The notes: generated from the letters alone by a model not told the origin. A DNA stretch of 64,000 nt from Lateolabrax maculatus (GCA_031216445.1 CM062214.1:22001001-22065000); one strand, 5' to 3'. Positions 12,417 to 21,744 are shown, counted from the stretch's first letter. Numbers and translations: made by a program.

Positions 12417-13796
12417 GATGTTAGGTGTTTGTTTGTGGGCACTTGCTTTCCCCTTAATTCAGTCCCTGAGGTGCCAAGGGAATGGCTTGATGACGTGGGT
12501 TGTGGTCTGGGCAGGAAACATGGGGAGGAACTTGTGACTTTATATTAAGTGCCGGGGCGGTTAACAGGAAAAGATAACCTGTTTCTGTTGATATAGCAAG
12601 GAAGTGTGAATTCTTGGCACATGCGAGATGTCGCAGAGAGGAACAGGCCGACGATGCCTTCCACGTCTCTGATTGACTGGCTCACTGGAATTTCCTCGAG
12701 TTCACTGCGGTTTTGTTTGGGTGGCTGTGATGGAGAGTCGGAGTATTGCAGGAATGCTGTCAGGGACATTGCTGCTGTAACAGAAAAGGGGTTTATTTTT
12801 TATTTTATTTATTTTTTATCCAAGGAGATATAGTGTTGCATCACAGTGGCCACACAGTGTCACATCAAGGACTGACCTTGATATCTGTGTGGTGCTTACA
12901 AAGAACCAGTTTAGTTGAAGCAGGCATGCTCAGCATTGTGAAATAATTGTGTAAAGGGAGTTGTTCAGCAATTACTCAAAGCTGATGAGACACTTCAAGA
13001 GAACTAACATGGAATGATGAGGTATTATCCATCAAGTGGTTATATGTAAATCAAATGCAGGACAGGGACATGTGATACAATTGTGCTATAGACAGCAACA
13101 ACTAAAAAAATAATTTAGAAAGAAATGTGTCAGACTTTTACGAATAACTTAATATTTTTAGTCACTGTGTGTAATTATTACATCAGTGTGGTGAGATTAT
13201 ACCTCCCATTGCCTGAAGAAATAAGAAGAAAGAAAATCCCCATGTTGCACTTGAGTAATAACAGGTTGTTAACACCACTAACATTACAGTACATGTACTC
13301 ACTGTATAGATAAAAATAAAAAATAGCTTTTTTAAAATGCTGTACCTACAGCATGGGATTGCCCTCTGCAGCCATGCAATGCTCTCATTCAGTCACACAC
13401 ACACATACACACTCACACCCATCAGCATCAGTATTTGTGGCTGGAATTATTGCCCTTTACTGATGATCCTTGCTTTATTGTCTTATATTTAGTATATACA
13501 TTGTGGATAATTTCCTGTCAACCCTCTGTGCAACCTATATGTTCTCACTTACTGCAACCACAGTGTGCCTCAATGCAGTTTTTATTTTCTCAAAAATCCT
13601 TAAAGCATTTTTAATTGTAAAAAAAAAAAATCACTGTAATTGTCATGATTACATAAAAAATACTAAATTTAAAAGCAAAGTTACAAGTACATTTTTATTA
13701 TTACAAATAATAATTTGCAGAATATTGGAGGCTTTTTCTTCAATATAATTAACACTGGCTGAAACACACACTTCCTCCTCTTGTATCTCCATCCGA

Positions 13797-13911
13797 TCAG
13801 TAAGTCAACCAAACAGACACCCAGTCAGCCATTCAGTCAGTTAGTCAGACAGTGGGCCACCAAGTCAAGCAGTCAGTCAGACACCCAGTCAGTCAGTCAG
13901 TCAGTCAGTCG
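13797..13911. repeat. imperfect (CAGT)n tetranucleotide array
   Basis: CAGTCAGT units, imperfect at first and clean over about 13886-13911. Confidence 0.85.
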
Positions 13912-15358
13912 GCTGTCTGGGCAGGGTGGAGGCTTGTAGACGGGCTCTTTGTCTGAGCAGAGAAGCCCCAGACACAACAGTGGCCGGTCCCGGCCCCTCA
14001 CAATGGCCTTGCACACAAAGGCCCACACACTGGGACAATGGGCCGGGCTCAGAGTGGGGGTGGACGGCTGAGCTGAGGTTACCCACCTGCACACTCCAGG
14101 ACCGGACTCCCCCCCCCCCACGCGCATACACACACGCACACACACACACACAGCCCCCACACATCCAGCTTTTAAGAGCTGCTGCAGGTGTCTTCCTGTT
14201 TCTGTGGCACGAGGAGGAAGCAGGGAGATGCCGTGCAGTGAAAGTATTAATTTGGGTTTCACAGCAGAAGATGTGCCATGACAGAGACCGAGACACATGT
14301 GTGGTAAAGTTACTACAGGTCAAAGAGCGTCTAGCTCATGGATTAGGGCTCTGCTGTTGGCATACATCACTCACAATGACAAGAAATCTTTATGTAAAAT
14401 AAAATAAAAAATAAAACAATAAGTTCCATTAGAACAAACATGGATTTGTTTTGAAGCATTTAAGATTCGGTGTTTAGTTTTATAATTATAACAGGATCTC
14501 ATCACTAAGTATAACAAAATCAATTATCCTATTAACGTATTTAAATTATAATATGATAAATAGATTAGAATATATTTATTTAAAATCATGAATTCCCAAT
14601 TTTATATTTAAATAAGAGGTAGAAAAAATACACTACCCAAGTTCAATGAATTTTCATTCAACTTCGGGTGTGAATTTTTTTTTTTAGCACATTTTACAAA
14701 ATAAATAAATAAAATCTTCAATAACCTTAAATGAATGTAAAAACTACATTAGTTGCAGGAACAGTTTAGTATGAAAATATAATTTAAAACACACCACACA
14801 TAAGTGAAAACAGTCTCTCTTGCTCTCCTCTCACACACTCATTTGCTTACACACACACTCACATTCACACAGACACTCACAGAAATAAAGATGCTACTGA
14901 GACCAGTGAAACAGTAAAAAATAATTCATGTTCCAGTATTTTACCTTGCAGTTGGGGATCGTATTCTGAGCTCAAAGCACTTACATTTTTTTTCCATGAG
15001 AGCCATTCCCATGATAAGTTACTGAATGTTACTGGCTGCAACAAGTGGTCTGCTTTCCCCATTCTCCTTTTCATTGGATGACCTAAGTGTCAATCATCAG
15101 CCCGCTCTAAACGCTGGTGGATTCATGTTGGGAGTGTCACTACATTGTACCAGGATGCCTCTATGCACAGCTGTTGCAAATGCTCTGCATCTCCAAAAGT
15201 TGTGTTTTGGACTTTAGTGATAGAGAAGTTTAATGCTATATTTTTTCCTGCAGTTATCTGTGGGTTCTTAATTTCTTTAATACATAAAACCAAACAAAGT
15301 GTGTGTGTGTTATTGTGAATTTACACCAAGTGTAAAAAGCAACCACAAGTCAGATAGA

Positions 15359-15377
15359 TTTAATTTTCTCTTTTAAT
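15359..15377 (-). terminator. cdkn1b: cdkn1b polyadenylation signals (ATTAAA x2)
   Basis: Two ATTAAA hexamers on the - strand follow TTGCAATC, aligning with the human ATCAATAAAG end of CDKN1B. Cleavage is expected roughly 10-30 bases further left. Confidence 0.55.
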
Positions 15378-16407
15378 TGATTGCAACACATTTTATAACC
15401 ACACATTACAAAATGCACATCAAATATTTTATCAGGCTCAGTTTGCAACCTTATTGATAAGAAAAAAAAAAAAAAAGAAAAAAAAAAAAACACTACCAAA
15501 AATATGCTTTTACAAAATAAGACAATTATAATAAAGTAAATGCCACTTTGGATAACCGTAATCAAAAACCCATTTTTTATTCTACATAAAAAAGCTTGAC
15601 ATAAATAAGTTAGTATAATTTCTCAGTGTTTTTACAAAATTATGTACATAGGTACATTGCAAAGATTTACACAAATACACAGGCATGGTGACTGCATTTC
15701 TGAGACGAGCTGTTTTCTCTCTCCATCCAGGTGTACACTGGTCTCTTTGAATATAACCCACACTTTAGGCAAATAAAGGGAAGCTTTTAGATGCTCACAT
15801 CTGCATCCTCAGCAGGCTAACAACATTGGTGAAAAAAAAAAAAAAAAAAAAAAAAAAAGGACAAAACATACATGGACATTTAAGTCAAGGTCATCACAAA
15901 GTAAATACAATGTGAAGTCAATTAAGGAGCACAGGCGAAGCAACCATGTATTTGGTATTGTAGGACATTCAACCCTTTTCAAAACCTCCTCTCTGAAGAG
16001 CATTAAGGCTGATGAAAACAAAAAAGGAATAAAAATCAAAGAGAGGATGACTTCACAACACAACATGTGCAGTTTGTATGGTCTTTGTCCTTCAATATCT
16101 GAGTACCTCACAACTCCAGAGGAAATCAAGCACACCATTACAATGTGGCTGAGGTGTGCAGGAGAACTTGAGAAAAAAAAAAAAAAAAAGGAGCTCATAT
16201 TCCAGGATTCAAATGATGCTACAAGCATCTATCACAAAATAAATATCGGGTGATGTAAAGGAAGTCCTAACAGAAATATTACATGTTTTGTCCTGTGTTG
16301 ATCTCCTGGGGAAATAGATCTTATAGGAGAACCTGCACTTGGTGACACTGAAGTGACCAGAGGAAGGAACAATAAAAAAAAAAATTTTTAAAAAAAAGAA
16401 CAGATGA

Positions 16408-16414
16408 GCTACAT
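16408..16414 (-). promoter_or_regulatory. cdkn1b: third miR-221/222 seed match in the cdkn1b 3'UTR
   Basis: ATGTAGC on the - strand pairs with miR-221/222 positions 2-8. The next base is T rather than A, so it is a 7mer-m8 type site. It lies about 260 bases downstream of the second conserved site. Confidence 0.4.
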
Positions 16415-16674
16415 TTGTACCGTTCTTCACTGCTGAGTTAGGAAGATGACGGAGTGAAGATGCACTGGAAAGAAACCGTATGAAGCCATGATTTTGTTTT
16501 GAATGTAGCAATTAGGGACTGTGTTAAAGTCACACTGCCTTTCAGAAAATGAAATAACAAAAACAGAACAGCATTTTGGAAACATGTATCAAACTACACT
16601 GCAATTCTTCAAGTCAAATCAAAATTCACACCTTTTTACATAAAGGATCTGTGTTCAAATCATAATGTTTTATG

Positions 16675-16682
16675 TGCTACAT
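16675..16682 (-). promoter_or_regulatory. cdkn1b: miR-221/222 8mer site 2 in the cdkn1b 3'UTR
   Basis: ATGTAGCA on the - strand is followed by CATAAA, as in the second human CDKN1B miR-221/222 site (ATGTAGCACATAAA). A Pumilio motif lies about 32 bases upstream. Confidence 0.7.
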
Positions 16683-16713
16683 ATGGAGAGAAATATAATA
16701 TAATATGTATATT

Positions 16714-16721
16714 TATTTACA
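16714..16721 (-). promoter_or_regulatory. cdkn1b: Pumilio response element between the miR-221/222 sites
   Basis: TGTAAATA on the - strand fits UGUANAUA. It follows ACTACCTGTG, the same context in which human CDKN1B carries UGUAUAUA. In human, Pumilio binding is reported to open the RNA and expose the miR-221/222 site. Confidence 0.65.
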
Positions 16722-16778
16722 CACAGGTAGTAAAAAAAAAAAAAGGAGCAAAAAAGGAAATCAAACCTAATTGCACAC

Positions 16779-16786
16779 TGCTACAT
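16779..16786 (-). promoter_or_regulatory. cdkn1b: miR-221/222 8mer site 1 in the cdkn1b 3'UTR
   Basis: ATGTAGCA on the - strand is preceded by TCTAAAAGC and followed by TGCAATTAGGTTT, the flanks of the first human site. Confidence 0.7.
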
Positions 16787-17824
16787 TGACTGCTTTTAGA
16801 GGCAGTAACTTTTTAATTGAGTGCCACAACTTTAGTGTTTCTATTCAGTGCTTCAACAGCGTCCTCCCCCGTCTTCAGGAGAGTTGATATGTTTCTGATG
16901 CTGTGTAGTTCCTCTTCCAAAAAAAAAAAAAAAATCGGCCAACACTGAGGTTTCCCATGTAAAAGGGGAAATACATCTTCGGCTCTGTGGGAAGAAAATC
17001 AGATGAAAAAAGAAAATTTAAATAAGAGGCTGCAGGGTTAGGACTGACATATGGCACTGAGCTTCATGCATCACTTGCAGAAAACTTTTGCAAATGAGTG
17101 AGAATGAACAGAACATTTTGTGCATAGTGGAAAATGTGTATTGCTCTATGCCTCTTGCACTTTCACAAGGGAGGAGGAGGATTAACTTGCACCAGACAGT
17201 ATCCAAAAGTATGGTGTGAAACGTGAATTTCGCTGCAAAGTGTCCAGCGAGTGTTGAAGTGATGCAGGAATTGTTTGTTCACTCATTCATACGACTCTGT
17301 ACAAAATATTATAGGTGGAAACAGCAGGTGGTGTGATTTTACATCAGCACTTACACTGTCTTTAACCTTATACTTTTTGTTTTTTAAAGAAGGTGGCTAC
17401 CATATGGCAAAAAAAGAACAACTAACAGGCATGTAAACAAATATCTGATATTTTTCAAAGAACCACAAACTTGTTCTGTTTCTTCCTCATCAAAAACACC
17501 ATGTTCTCTATGTACTTCAGTGTACTAAAAAATGTCAGCCATCCCAAAAAAAAAGAAAAAAAAAAAAGACTACACTGTTTCCACAAATTAAAATATATTC
17601 TAACAGGCAGGTGTAGGTGTTTATCTTCCTCTGCAGCCCTAACAGTTCACATCCTGCAACGACAATTCAGATTTCATGCCTATTCATGATTATGCCGTGG
17701 CCAGCAAGCACACTTGGTTTCAGACCTGCATGGCGCCTCTGCACACTCTCTCCACCGGCAGAGACAGATGTGTGTGTTGTAACATTAGTGTGCAAAGTGT
17801 GTGCAGCGTGCACGCGGGCGCGGG

Positions 17825-17826
<2 letters not shown>

Positions 17827-17861
<35 letters not shown>
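17827..17861. repeat. (CA)n microsatellite
   Basis: About 17 CA units, next to a GC-rich GCGCGGGCG edge. Confidence 0.9.
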
Positions 17862-17863
<2 letters not shown>

Positions 17864-18248
17864 ACCAGCCCCTTCCCGTCCCTGCTCTCTGAGGGCAGTG
17901 GCTGCTGACGTGTTACTACTACACTGTTGTTCAGCGCACTTGTTGTTTACAGTTTAGTCGGAAACTCAGACTCGCCGTGGCAGGCAGCGGTTGTAGTAAA
18001 AGAAAAAAAAAGAAAAAAATATATATAGGTGTAAATGTGCAGCCACGGTTTTTTTTTCTTCTTCTTCCCGTCTCCCCTTTCTCACCTTTTCCGTTTTTAC
18101 TTTCAGCTCTCCTCGCATCGATCACTGTGCACCGAAACAGGTCTGAGTGCAGAAATGCAACTGAACTCTACCAGCTGCGGCTTCCACTTTTACTCACACT
18201 ACTACCATTACTGTTACCACTGGTACTAAATGAATGGGACAGCCTGAC

Positions 18249-18249
<1 letters not shown>

Positions 18250-18280
<31 letters not shown>
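18250..18280. repeat. (CA)n microsatellite
   Basis: About 15 CA units in intron 2 of cdkn1b. Confidence 0.9.
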
Positions 18281-18281
<1 letters not shown>

Positions 18282-18632
18282 CTATATAAAAAAAAAAATA
18301 GTGTTTTGCTGGCCAAGGCTGCACACTTGGTTGAAATCCAAATTAAAGTAACAGTTTAATCTGAATTGCAAAGGGGTTGCATTGCGGATTATTGTCTGAT
18401 AGTATTTAAATAATACAATAAAGATTTATTTTTTTGTATTTTGTTCAATTTGCATTCGTCTTTCGAGACAAACAGCAGCTGGAAGAGTCTGCATTTTTCT
18501 ACACTGACGCTGGTAAACAACCGACTGGACTTCCACCACTCAGAAGCCCATTAAAGAGAGAAAAAAAAAAGATAAAAATCACATTTTTAAAAAAAAAAAA
18601 AAAGTTGCATCAAATCCAGAATAGTTCCTTAC

Positions 18633-18760
18633 CGTGTCTGGTCCTCACGTCTGCCTCTTGGGACTGGTCTTTCTGGGTGTGTGTTCTGCAGAGTGGCTCA
18701 GGCTTGGACAACTAACCTCCTCTGAGCTGCTGTGTGACCTCTTACTCTGGGCCGAGGGGT
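18633..18760 (-). CDS. cdkn1b: cdkn1b exon 2 (coding part 18645-18760)
   Basis: The acceptor GCCTTCGCAG is followed by 116 coding bases encoding residues 147-184 and TGA at 18645-18647. The product is Ser-rich and ends H-T-P-R-K-T-S-P-K-R-Q-T, holding the Thr-Pro phosphodegron read by SCF-Skp2. Twelve untranslated bases then lead to a GTAAGG donor, as in the mammalian gene where the last intron interrupts the 3'UTR. This exon has no long ORF of its own and was found by frame continuity. Confidence 0.88.
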
Positions 18761-19478
18761 CTGCGAAGGCAAAGTTCACCATCAGTCAAAATAAATGAAT
18801 CCTATAACATCCCTGTCGTGCAGCCCACCACTTACGATGCATATTTTTTATATACACACACACACACACACACATCACGATGCAGTTTTAGAGCTACGTT
18901 AAAAACTATTCTCGGTGCAGCTCAGCCTGATGTGCGACATACCACCACTGTGATCGATGTGCTGCAGTAAGCTCCAGCGTGCAGCATTTTTCTTGCAAAA
19001 CAAATAATAATAATAAAAAAAGCAATAATAATCTAGTACCGTGACATGCGGGTCTCTTCCTCCCGGTGCACTGCTCCGTGCACTCCACCTGCCCGTCAGA
19101 CCTGTCGGTGTCCACGCTCGCAGCCACCACCACGCAGCTGTGGTTCCCGTTTAGATCCACGCTGCCGAACCCGGCGGCGCAGACGCCCTTCTCCCTCCGC
19201 GGCGGCTTGTTGTAGAAGCCCGGCACGTCCCTGCAGTCCACCAGCTCCCACTCGAGCCTGCCGTGGGCCAGCGGCGTGTGATTGGCGAAGTCGAAGCCCC
19301 ACTTGGCGGAGGCCGCCTCTTCCATCTCCCGCAAGTGTCCCTTTAAATCCCTCTTTAACTCTTCGTGGTCCACGGAGCCGAAGAGGCTCCTGCAGGCGGA
19401 CGGCTTGGGGTGATCCGAGAGCCGCGGGTCCGTCCGCTCCAGCGTCGGGCTCCCGTTAGAAAGCCGAACATCGGACAT
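18645..19478 (-). CDS. cdkn1b: cdkn1b gene: cyclin-dependent kinase inhibitor p27Kip1 (exons joined)
   Basis: Two coding exons (19040-19478 and 18645-18760) join in frame to give 184 residues; human p27 has 198. p27 binds cyclin-CDK2 in the nucleus, blocks the ATP site and enforces G1 arrest. The N-terminus M-S-D-V-R-L-S-N-G-S-P-T-L-E-R and S-A-C-R-S-L-F-G (cyclin-binding RxLFG, about residues 28-34) are p27-type and not p21 or p57. The CDK-binding strand K-W-G-F-D-F-A-N-H-T-P-L (59-70) and F-Y-N-K-P-P (88-93) follow. The C-terminal degron E-H-T-P-R-K (T174, equal to human T187) and the K-R-Q-T end are kept. Human Y89 is N90 here, and human T157 in the RKRPAT Akt motif is Cys. The exon junction falls in codon 147 in the same phase and context as in human (after K-R-P-A-x-x). 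The gene converges with the KCNQ1-like gene. Confidence 0.95.
18761..19039 (-). other. cdkn1b: cdkn1b intron 1
   Basis: A short 279-base intron, donor GTACTAG at 19039, acceptor CAG at 18761. It contains a CA repeat at about 18855-18875 and an A/T-rich stretch. Confidence 0.85.
18855..18875. repeat. (CA)n microsatellite
   Basis: About ten CA units inside cdkn1b intron 1. Confidence 0.85.
19040..19478 (-). CDS. cdkn1b: cdkn1b exon 1 coding part: cyclin/CDK-binding domain
   Basis: The ATG at 19478 starts the M-S-D-V-R-L-S-N-G-S-P p27 N-terminus. An in-frame upstream extension exists but crosses homopolymers and is not used. The exon encodes residues 1-146 plus one base and ends at CAC-G|GTACTAG. 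It is GC-rich, unlike the surrounding AT-rich DNA. It contains the whole kinase-inhibitory domain (about residues 25-93). Confidence 0.93.
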
Positions 19479-19585
19479 TTTTTTTTTTTTTTTTTTTTTA
19501 AAACCCTCCCCCCCCCCCAGGAAATAAAAGACAATATTTTTCAAAACAGCCGGGAGCGTCCAGTTTTTCTCGAGGAGGAGAGGAG

Positions 19586-19618
<33 letters not shown>

Positions 19619-19642
19619 ACACACAACACAAACACACGCCGC
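19479..19642 (-). other. cdkn1b: cdkn1b 5' leader with homopolymer tracts abutting the ATG
   Basis: On the transcript strand the leader contains U30 (19588-19617), G11 (19508-19518) and A21 (19479-19499), the last directly joined to the start codon. Human CDKN1B exon 1 also carries its 5'UTR without an intron next to the ATG, so this is taken as genuine leader. Homopolymer lengths may vary between individuals or contain sequencing error. Confidence 0.6.
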
Positions 19643-19711
19643 TCAGAAACAACGGGTATCTCCTTGTCGCCGAGCAGGATCCAGAAACAGGCGCAAGACG
19701 ACTTCTGCCAT
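19643..19711 (-). CDS. upstream ORF (22 codons) in the cdkn1b leader
   Basis: An ATG at 19711 opens M-A-E-V-V-L-R-L-F-L-D-P-A-R-R-Q-G-D-T-R-C-F-stop, ending 165 bases before the p27 ATG. +4 is G and -3 is C, a moderate start context. A uORF in human CDKN1B is known to modulate p27 translation through the cell cycle, and a uORF deletion is reported in MEN4. Whether this peptide is homologous to the human one cannot be settled here. Confidence 0.45.
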   Translation of the reverse strand: MAEVVLRLFLDPARRQGDTRCF

Positions 19712-19839
19712 GCGGGCGTGGAGCTGCAGTCGGTACCGGCCGCGGTGAGCTGAGGCCCGGGGCGGTCTCCGCGGATCATCCACACTGAGCCGCACGGGAA
19801 CCGGAGCCGCTCTGTCACTTTCGTCCGCGGCGAGAAAAA

Positions 19840-20060
19840 CGGCAGACTAAACCTTCTCAGGACCCAATATGGCGATTGAAAGATGTACTGGGGGATTGAG
19901 AGTGGAGCTCGACTACGGCGGAGAGTGGGGGGGGGGGGGGGGGGAGGTGAGGAGGGGGAGGGAGGGAGGGAAAAATGATTGACACACAGGGCTATTTAAA
20001 TGCGAAGGGAGGCCGCTGATTGGTCAGAGCGCTTGAGCCCGCCCACCCATTTAAGGTGGA
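19840..20060 (-). promoter_or_regulatory. cdkn1b: probable cdkn1b core promoter
   Basis: On the - strand there is a CCAAT box (20019-20023, read as ATTGG on +), matching the NF-Y element known for p27 promoters. There is also a YY1-type CGCCATATT (19866-19874) and a GC-rich leader. A TTTAAA-like element lies near 19996. G18 (19927-19944) and a canonical G4 motif (19954-19970) are on the + strand. The start site is likely between 19.8 and 19.95 kb, about 400 bases upstream of the ATG. Confidence 0.55.
19927..19970 (+). repeat. G18 run plus G-quadruplex motif at the cdkn1b promoter
   Basis: G18, then GGAGGTGAGGA, then GGGGGAGGGAGGGAGGG. The last has four G runs with single-base loops, the pattern of a very stable quadruplex. 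It lies on the template strand for cdkn1b. Confidence 0.7.
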
Positions 20061-21504
20061 CCGGGGAGTTGCGGCAGGCTGCTGACATCCAGCACGTCTG
20101 GGTGGTTTTTTTTTTTTTTTTTTTTTTTTTTAACACCAGATCCAAGTTTTTCTTCAAACTTCAGATTGCTTTGGCGACGAGAGCAACATTGAAAAAAAAA
20201 CGTTGATTGCAACTGTTAGCGTGTCCTCCGAAAAAACAAAAAGGTCTCAACACATGACTACTTTGATTATTGTTTGAAAAATTTCTTTTTTTGTCCAAAG
20301 ACAAAAGATGTTCTCTTTGGTTTGCTCTTTGGTTAAAGATGACTCCCCCCCCCCCTATTCAAGCAGCCAAATTAGAAAAATATTTTATTTTGGCTACTGA
20401 TGAAAGTTGCTGACAACTGTAAATATTAACTGGTAGTCATGTGTAAATGTATAATTTGAAAAACAGCATCCCAACAGCCAAAAAAATAAAAAAAAAAGAG
20501 ACTAAACTTCAGGGTTGAGCTTGCGACATCACAATTCTTTGTTTTAAATTTAAATGACCTAACCTTTTTCATGCATCTACAGGCCATGTTATTTTTTCTT
20601 CTTTTTCATAACTTGAAACAACAATCTGTTAAAAATGAATTGCTTATGAACACTCCACCTTAAAAGAGATGACATTTCTGAAAATACATGAGAGAGACTT
20701 CAAGGTGTGGGCCCTCTGCTAGAGTAGGTACCCCCCCACCCCAAAGTCAAAACTATCCAGTGATTCCCAAAAAAAAGAAATAAGAAAATCTTAAAATTGG
20801 GCGAAACTTTATGACATGGCATTTCTACCAGTTCTCTGGAGCTGAGAGGAGTAAGTCAAGGTCAGCACACACCAGACCCTGTCCTCATCTCCACTGGCCC
20901 CCAGGAGAAAAAGAGAAGAACAGATGTACTAGGACTAGAGAGCCACGCACATCTCCACACTCAGAAGTCTGCAAATGCACAGAGACAGAAATCAAAAAAG
21001 AAAAAACAAACACTGAGAGACAAAGGCCCTGCCTGCTGAAAGTCAGAAATAGTTATTTACACCACAGTGAAAACTTTGTACTTTAAGGGGAAAATCTGAC
21101 AGGAATCTTGAAAAATGATTCTCATAACGAAAATATAAAATTTATGGAATCTAAAAATAATCTACAAGCAAAATTTGTTTATTTTGGAATGAACCTAAAA
21201 CCTTGTTCTTTTCTCTCTGGTACAGTTTACACCTTTCACCACTAAGACAGGAAAAAACAGCCACATTAAGACAGATGTTGGCCTCATGTTCACATCAAAT
21301 TGAAAAGAACATGATTTTCTTAAAATAGAACCCTAATCTGTTTGCAAGAAATGATGCAATTTAATTTTAATGTGAGCAATTATTTACCTATGGGGTCACA
21401 GCAGGGTATGTGGTGCAGCTGTGCAGGCCTGCAGCACCACCAGGATGACTGTGACAATGCTGCCCCCTAGTGTTCACTGTAGCAGTACAAAGTCAGCTGG
21501 CAAC
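20061..21504. other. intergenic region between cdkn1b promoter and yars2 3' end
   Basis: AT-rich and non-coding, with a T26 homopolymer near 20105-20130. No exon or recognisable element is seen except the CTCF-type motif at 21459-21473. Confidence 0.5.
21459..21473 (-). promoter_or_regulatory. CTCF-type motif
   Basis: The - strand reads ACACTAGGGGGCAGC, matching 14 of 15 positions of the CTCF core CCASYAGRKGGCRSY. It lies just past the yars2 3' end. Motif only. Confidence 0.4.
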
Positions 21505-21524
21505 AGTTTTTACATCAAACTCTT

Positions 21525-21744
21525 TTTAATACCATAGCTTTAGATAAATGTCACATCTGTACATATACATATTTATATGAAAGCCACGAGCAATCAGTAA
21601 GGGCGAAGGCTGCGCCAAACACCCAGTGTGTTCCAAAATATCTGTCCATCCACGTCTCCTCACTGACCCTGCAGAAGTGAAGGCGCCTACCTTCCCAGTC
21701 AGTCCATCATAGGTCAAACTAGTTCCTTGTGAGAGCAGACAGCC
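21525..21744 (-). other. yars2: yars2 3'UTR
   Basis: A short untranslated tail after the TGA at 21745-21747. A poly(A) signal variant ATTAAA (- strand) lies at 21525-21530, followed by T/GT-rich sequence. Confidence 0.5.

Larger units (their letters stand above)
9001..15339. other. non-coding interval between the KCNQ1-like gene and cdkn1b, right part
   Basis: No coding exon is supported. It contains a DR1-type nuclear receptor motif (9384-9396), a dispersed repeat (11365-11490), three GATA cores within about 30 bases near 11882-11912, GA and CAGT microsatellites (12396-12416, 13797-13911), a C/CA-rich low-complexity stretch near 14110-14151, and very AT-rich DNA from 14390 to 14800. ORFs of up to 158 codons around 13.9-14.4 kb overlap on both strands, are driven by the CAGT and CA repeats, and resemble no known family. 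Confidence 0.45.
15340..16984 (-). other. cdkn1b: cdkn1b exon 3: 3'UTR
   Basis: On the - strand a TTTTCTTCCCACAG acceptor (16985-16998) opens an untranslated exon. As in the mammalian gene, the stop codon is in exon 2 and most of the 3'UTR is a separate exon. Several blocks match the remembered human CDKN1B 3'UTR in order: TCTAAAAGC...ATGTAGCA, GCAATTAGGTTT, ACTACCTGTGTG, ATGTAGCACATAAA, GTACATAA...GTAAAAACACTGA, ATTATACTAACTTATTTATG, and TTTTGTAATGTGTG close to the end. Poly(A)-signal variants ATTAAA lie at 15372-15377 and 15359-15364 (- strand), at the place of the human AATAAA. A T28 tract and other U-rich tracts interrupt the exon. Confidence 0.85.
16985..18632 (-). other. cdkn1b: cdkn1b intron 2 (between stop-codon exon and 3'UTR exon)
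   Basis: Bounded by GTAAGG (donor, 18632 leftward) and a polypyrimidine-CAG acceptor at 16985. Contents are non-coding: CA repeats at 17827-17861 and 18250-18280, A/T homopolymers, and no conserved-looking exon. Confidence 0.7.

Noticed and set aside
13797..13911. Regularly spaced CAGT repeats resembling an array
   Set aside because: It is a tetranucleotide microsatellite without spacers; no CRISPR is expected in a vertebrate.
13897..14402. Three overlapping ORFs of 133-158 codons
   Set aside because: They occur on both strands over CAGT and CA repeats and a C-rich tract; no family resemblance.
18906..19652. 248-aa read-through ORF extending p27 at both ends
   Set aside because: The upstream part is translated poly(T)/poly(G) leader and the downstream part is intron 1. 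The true start is ATG 19478 and the exon ends at the GTACTAG donor.
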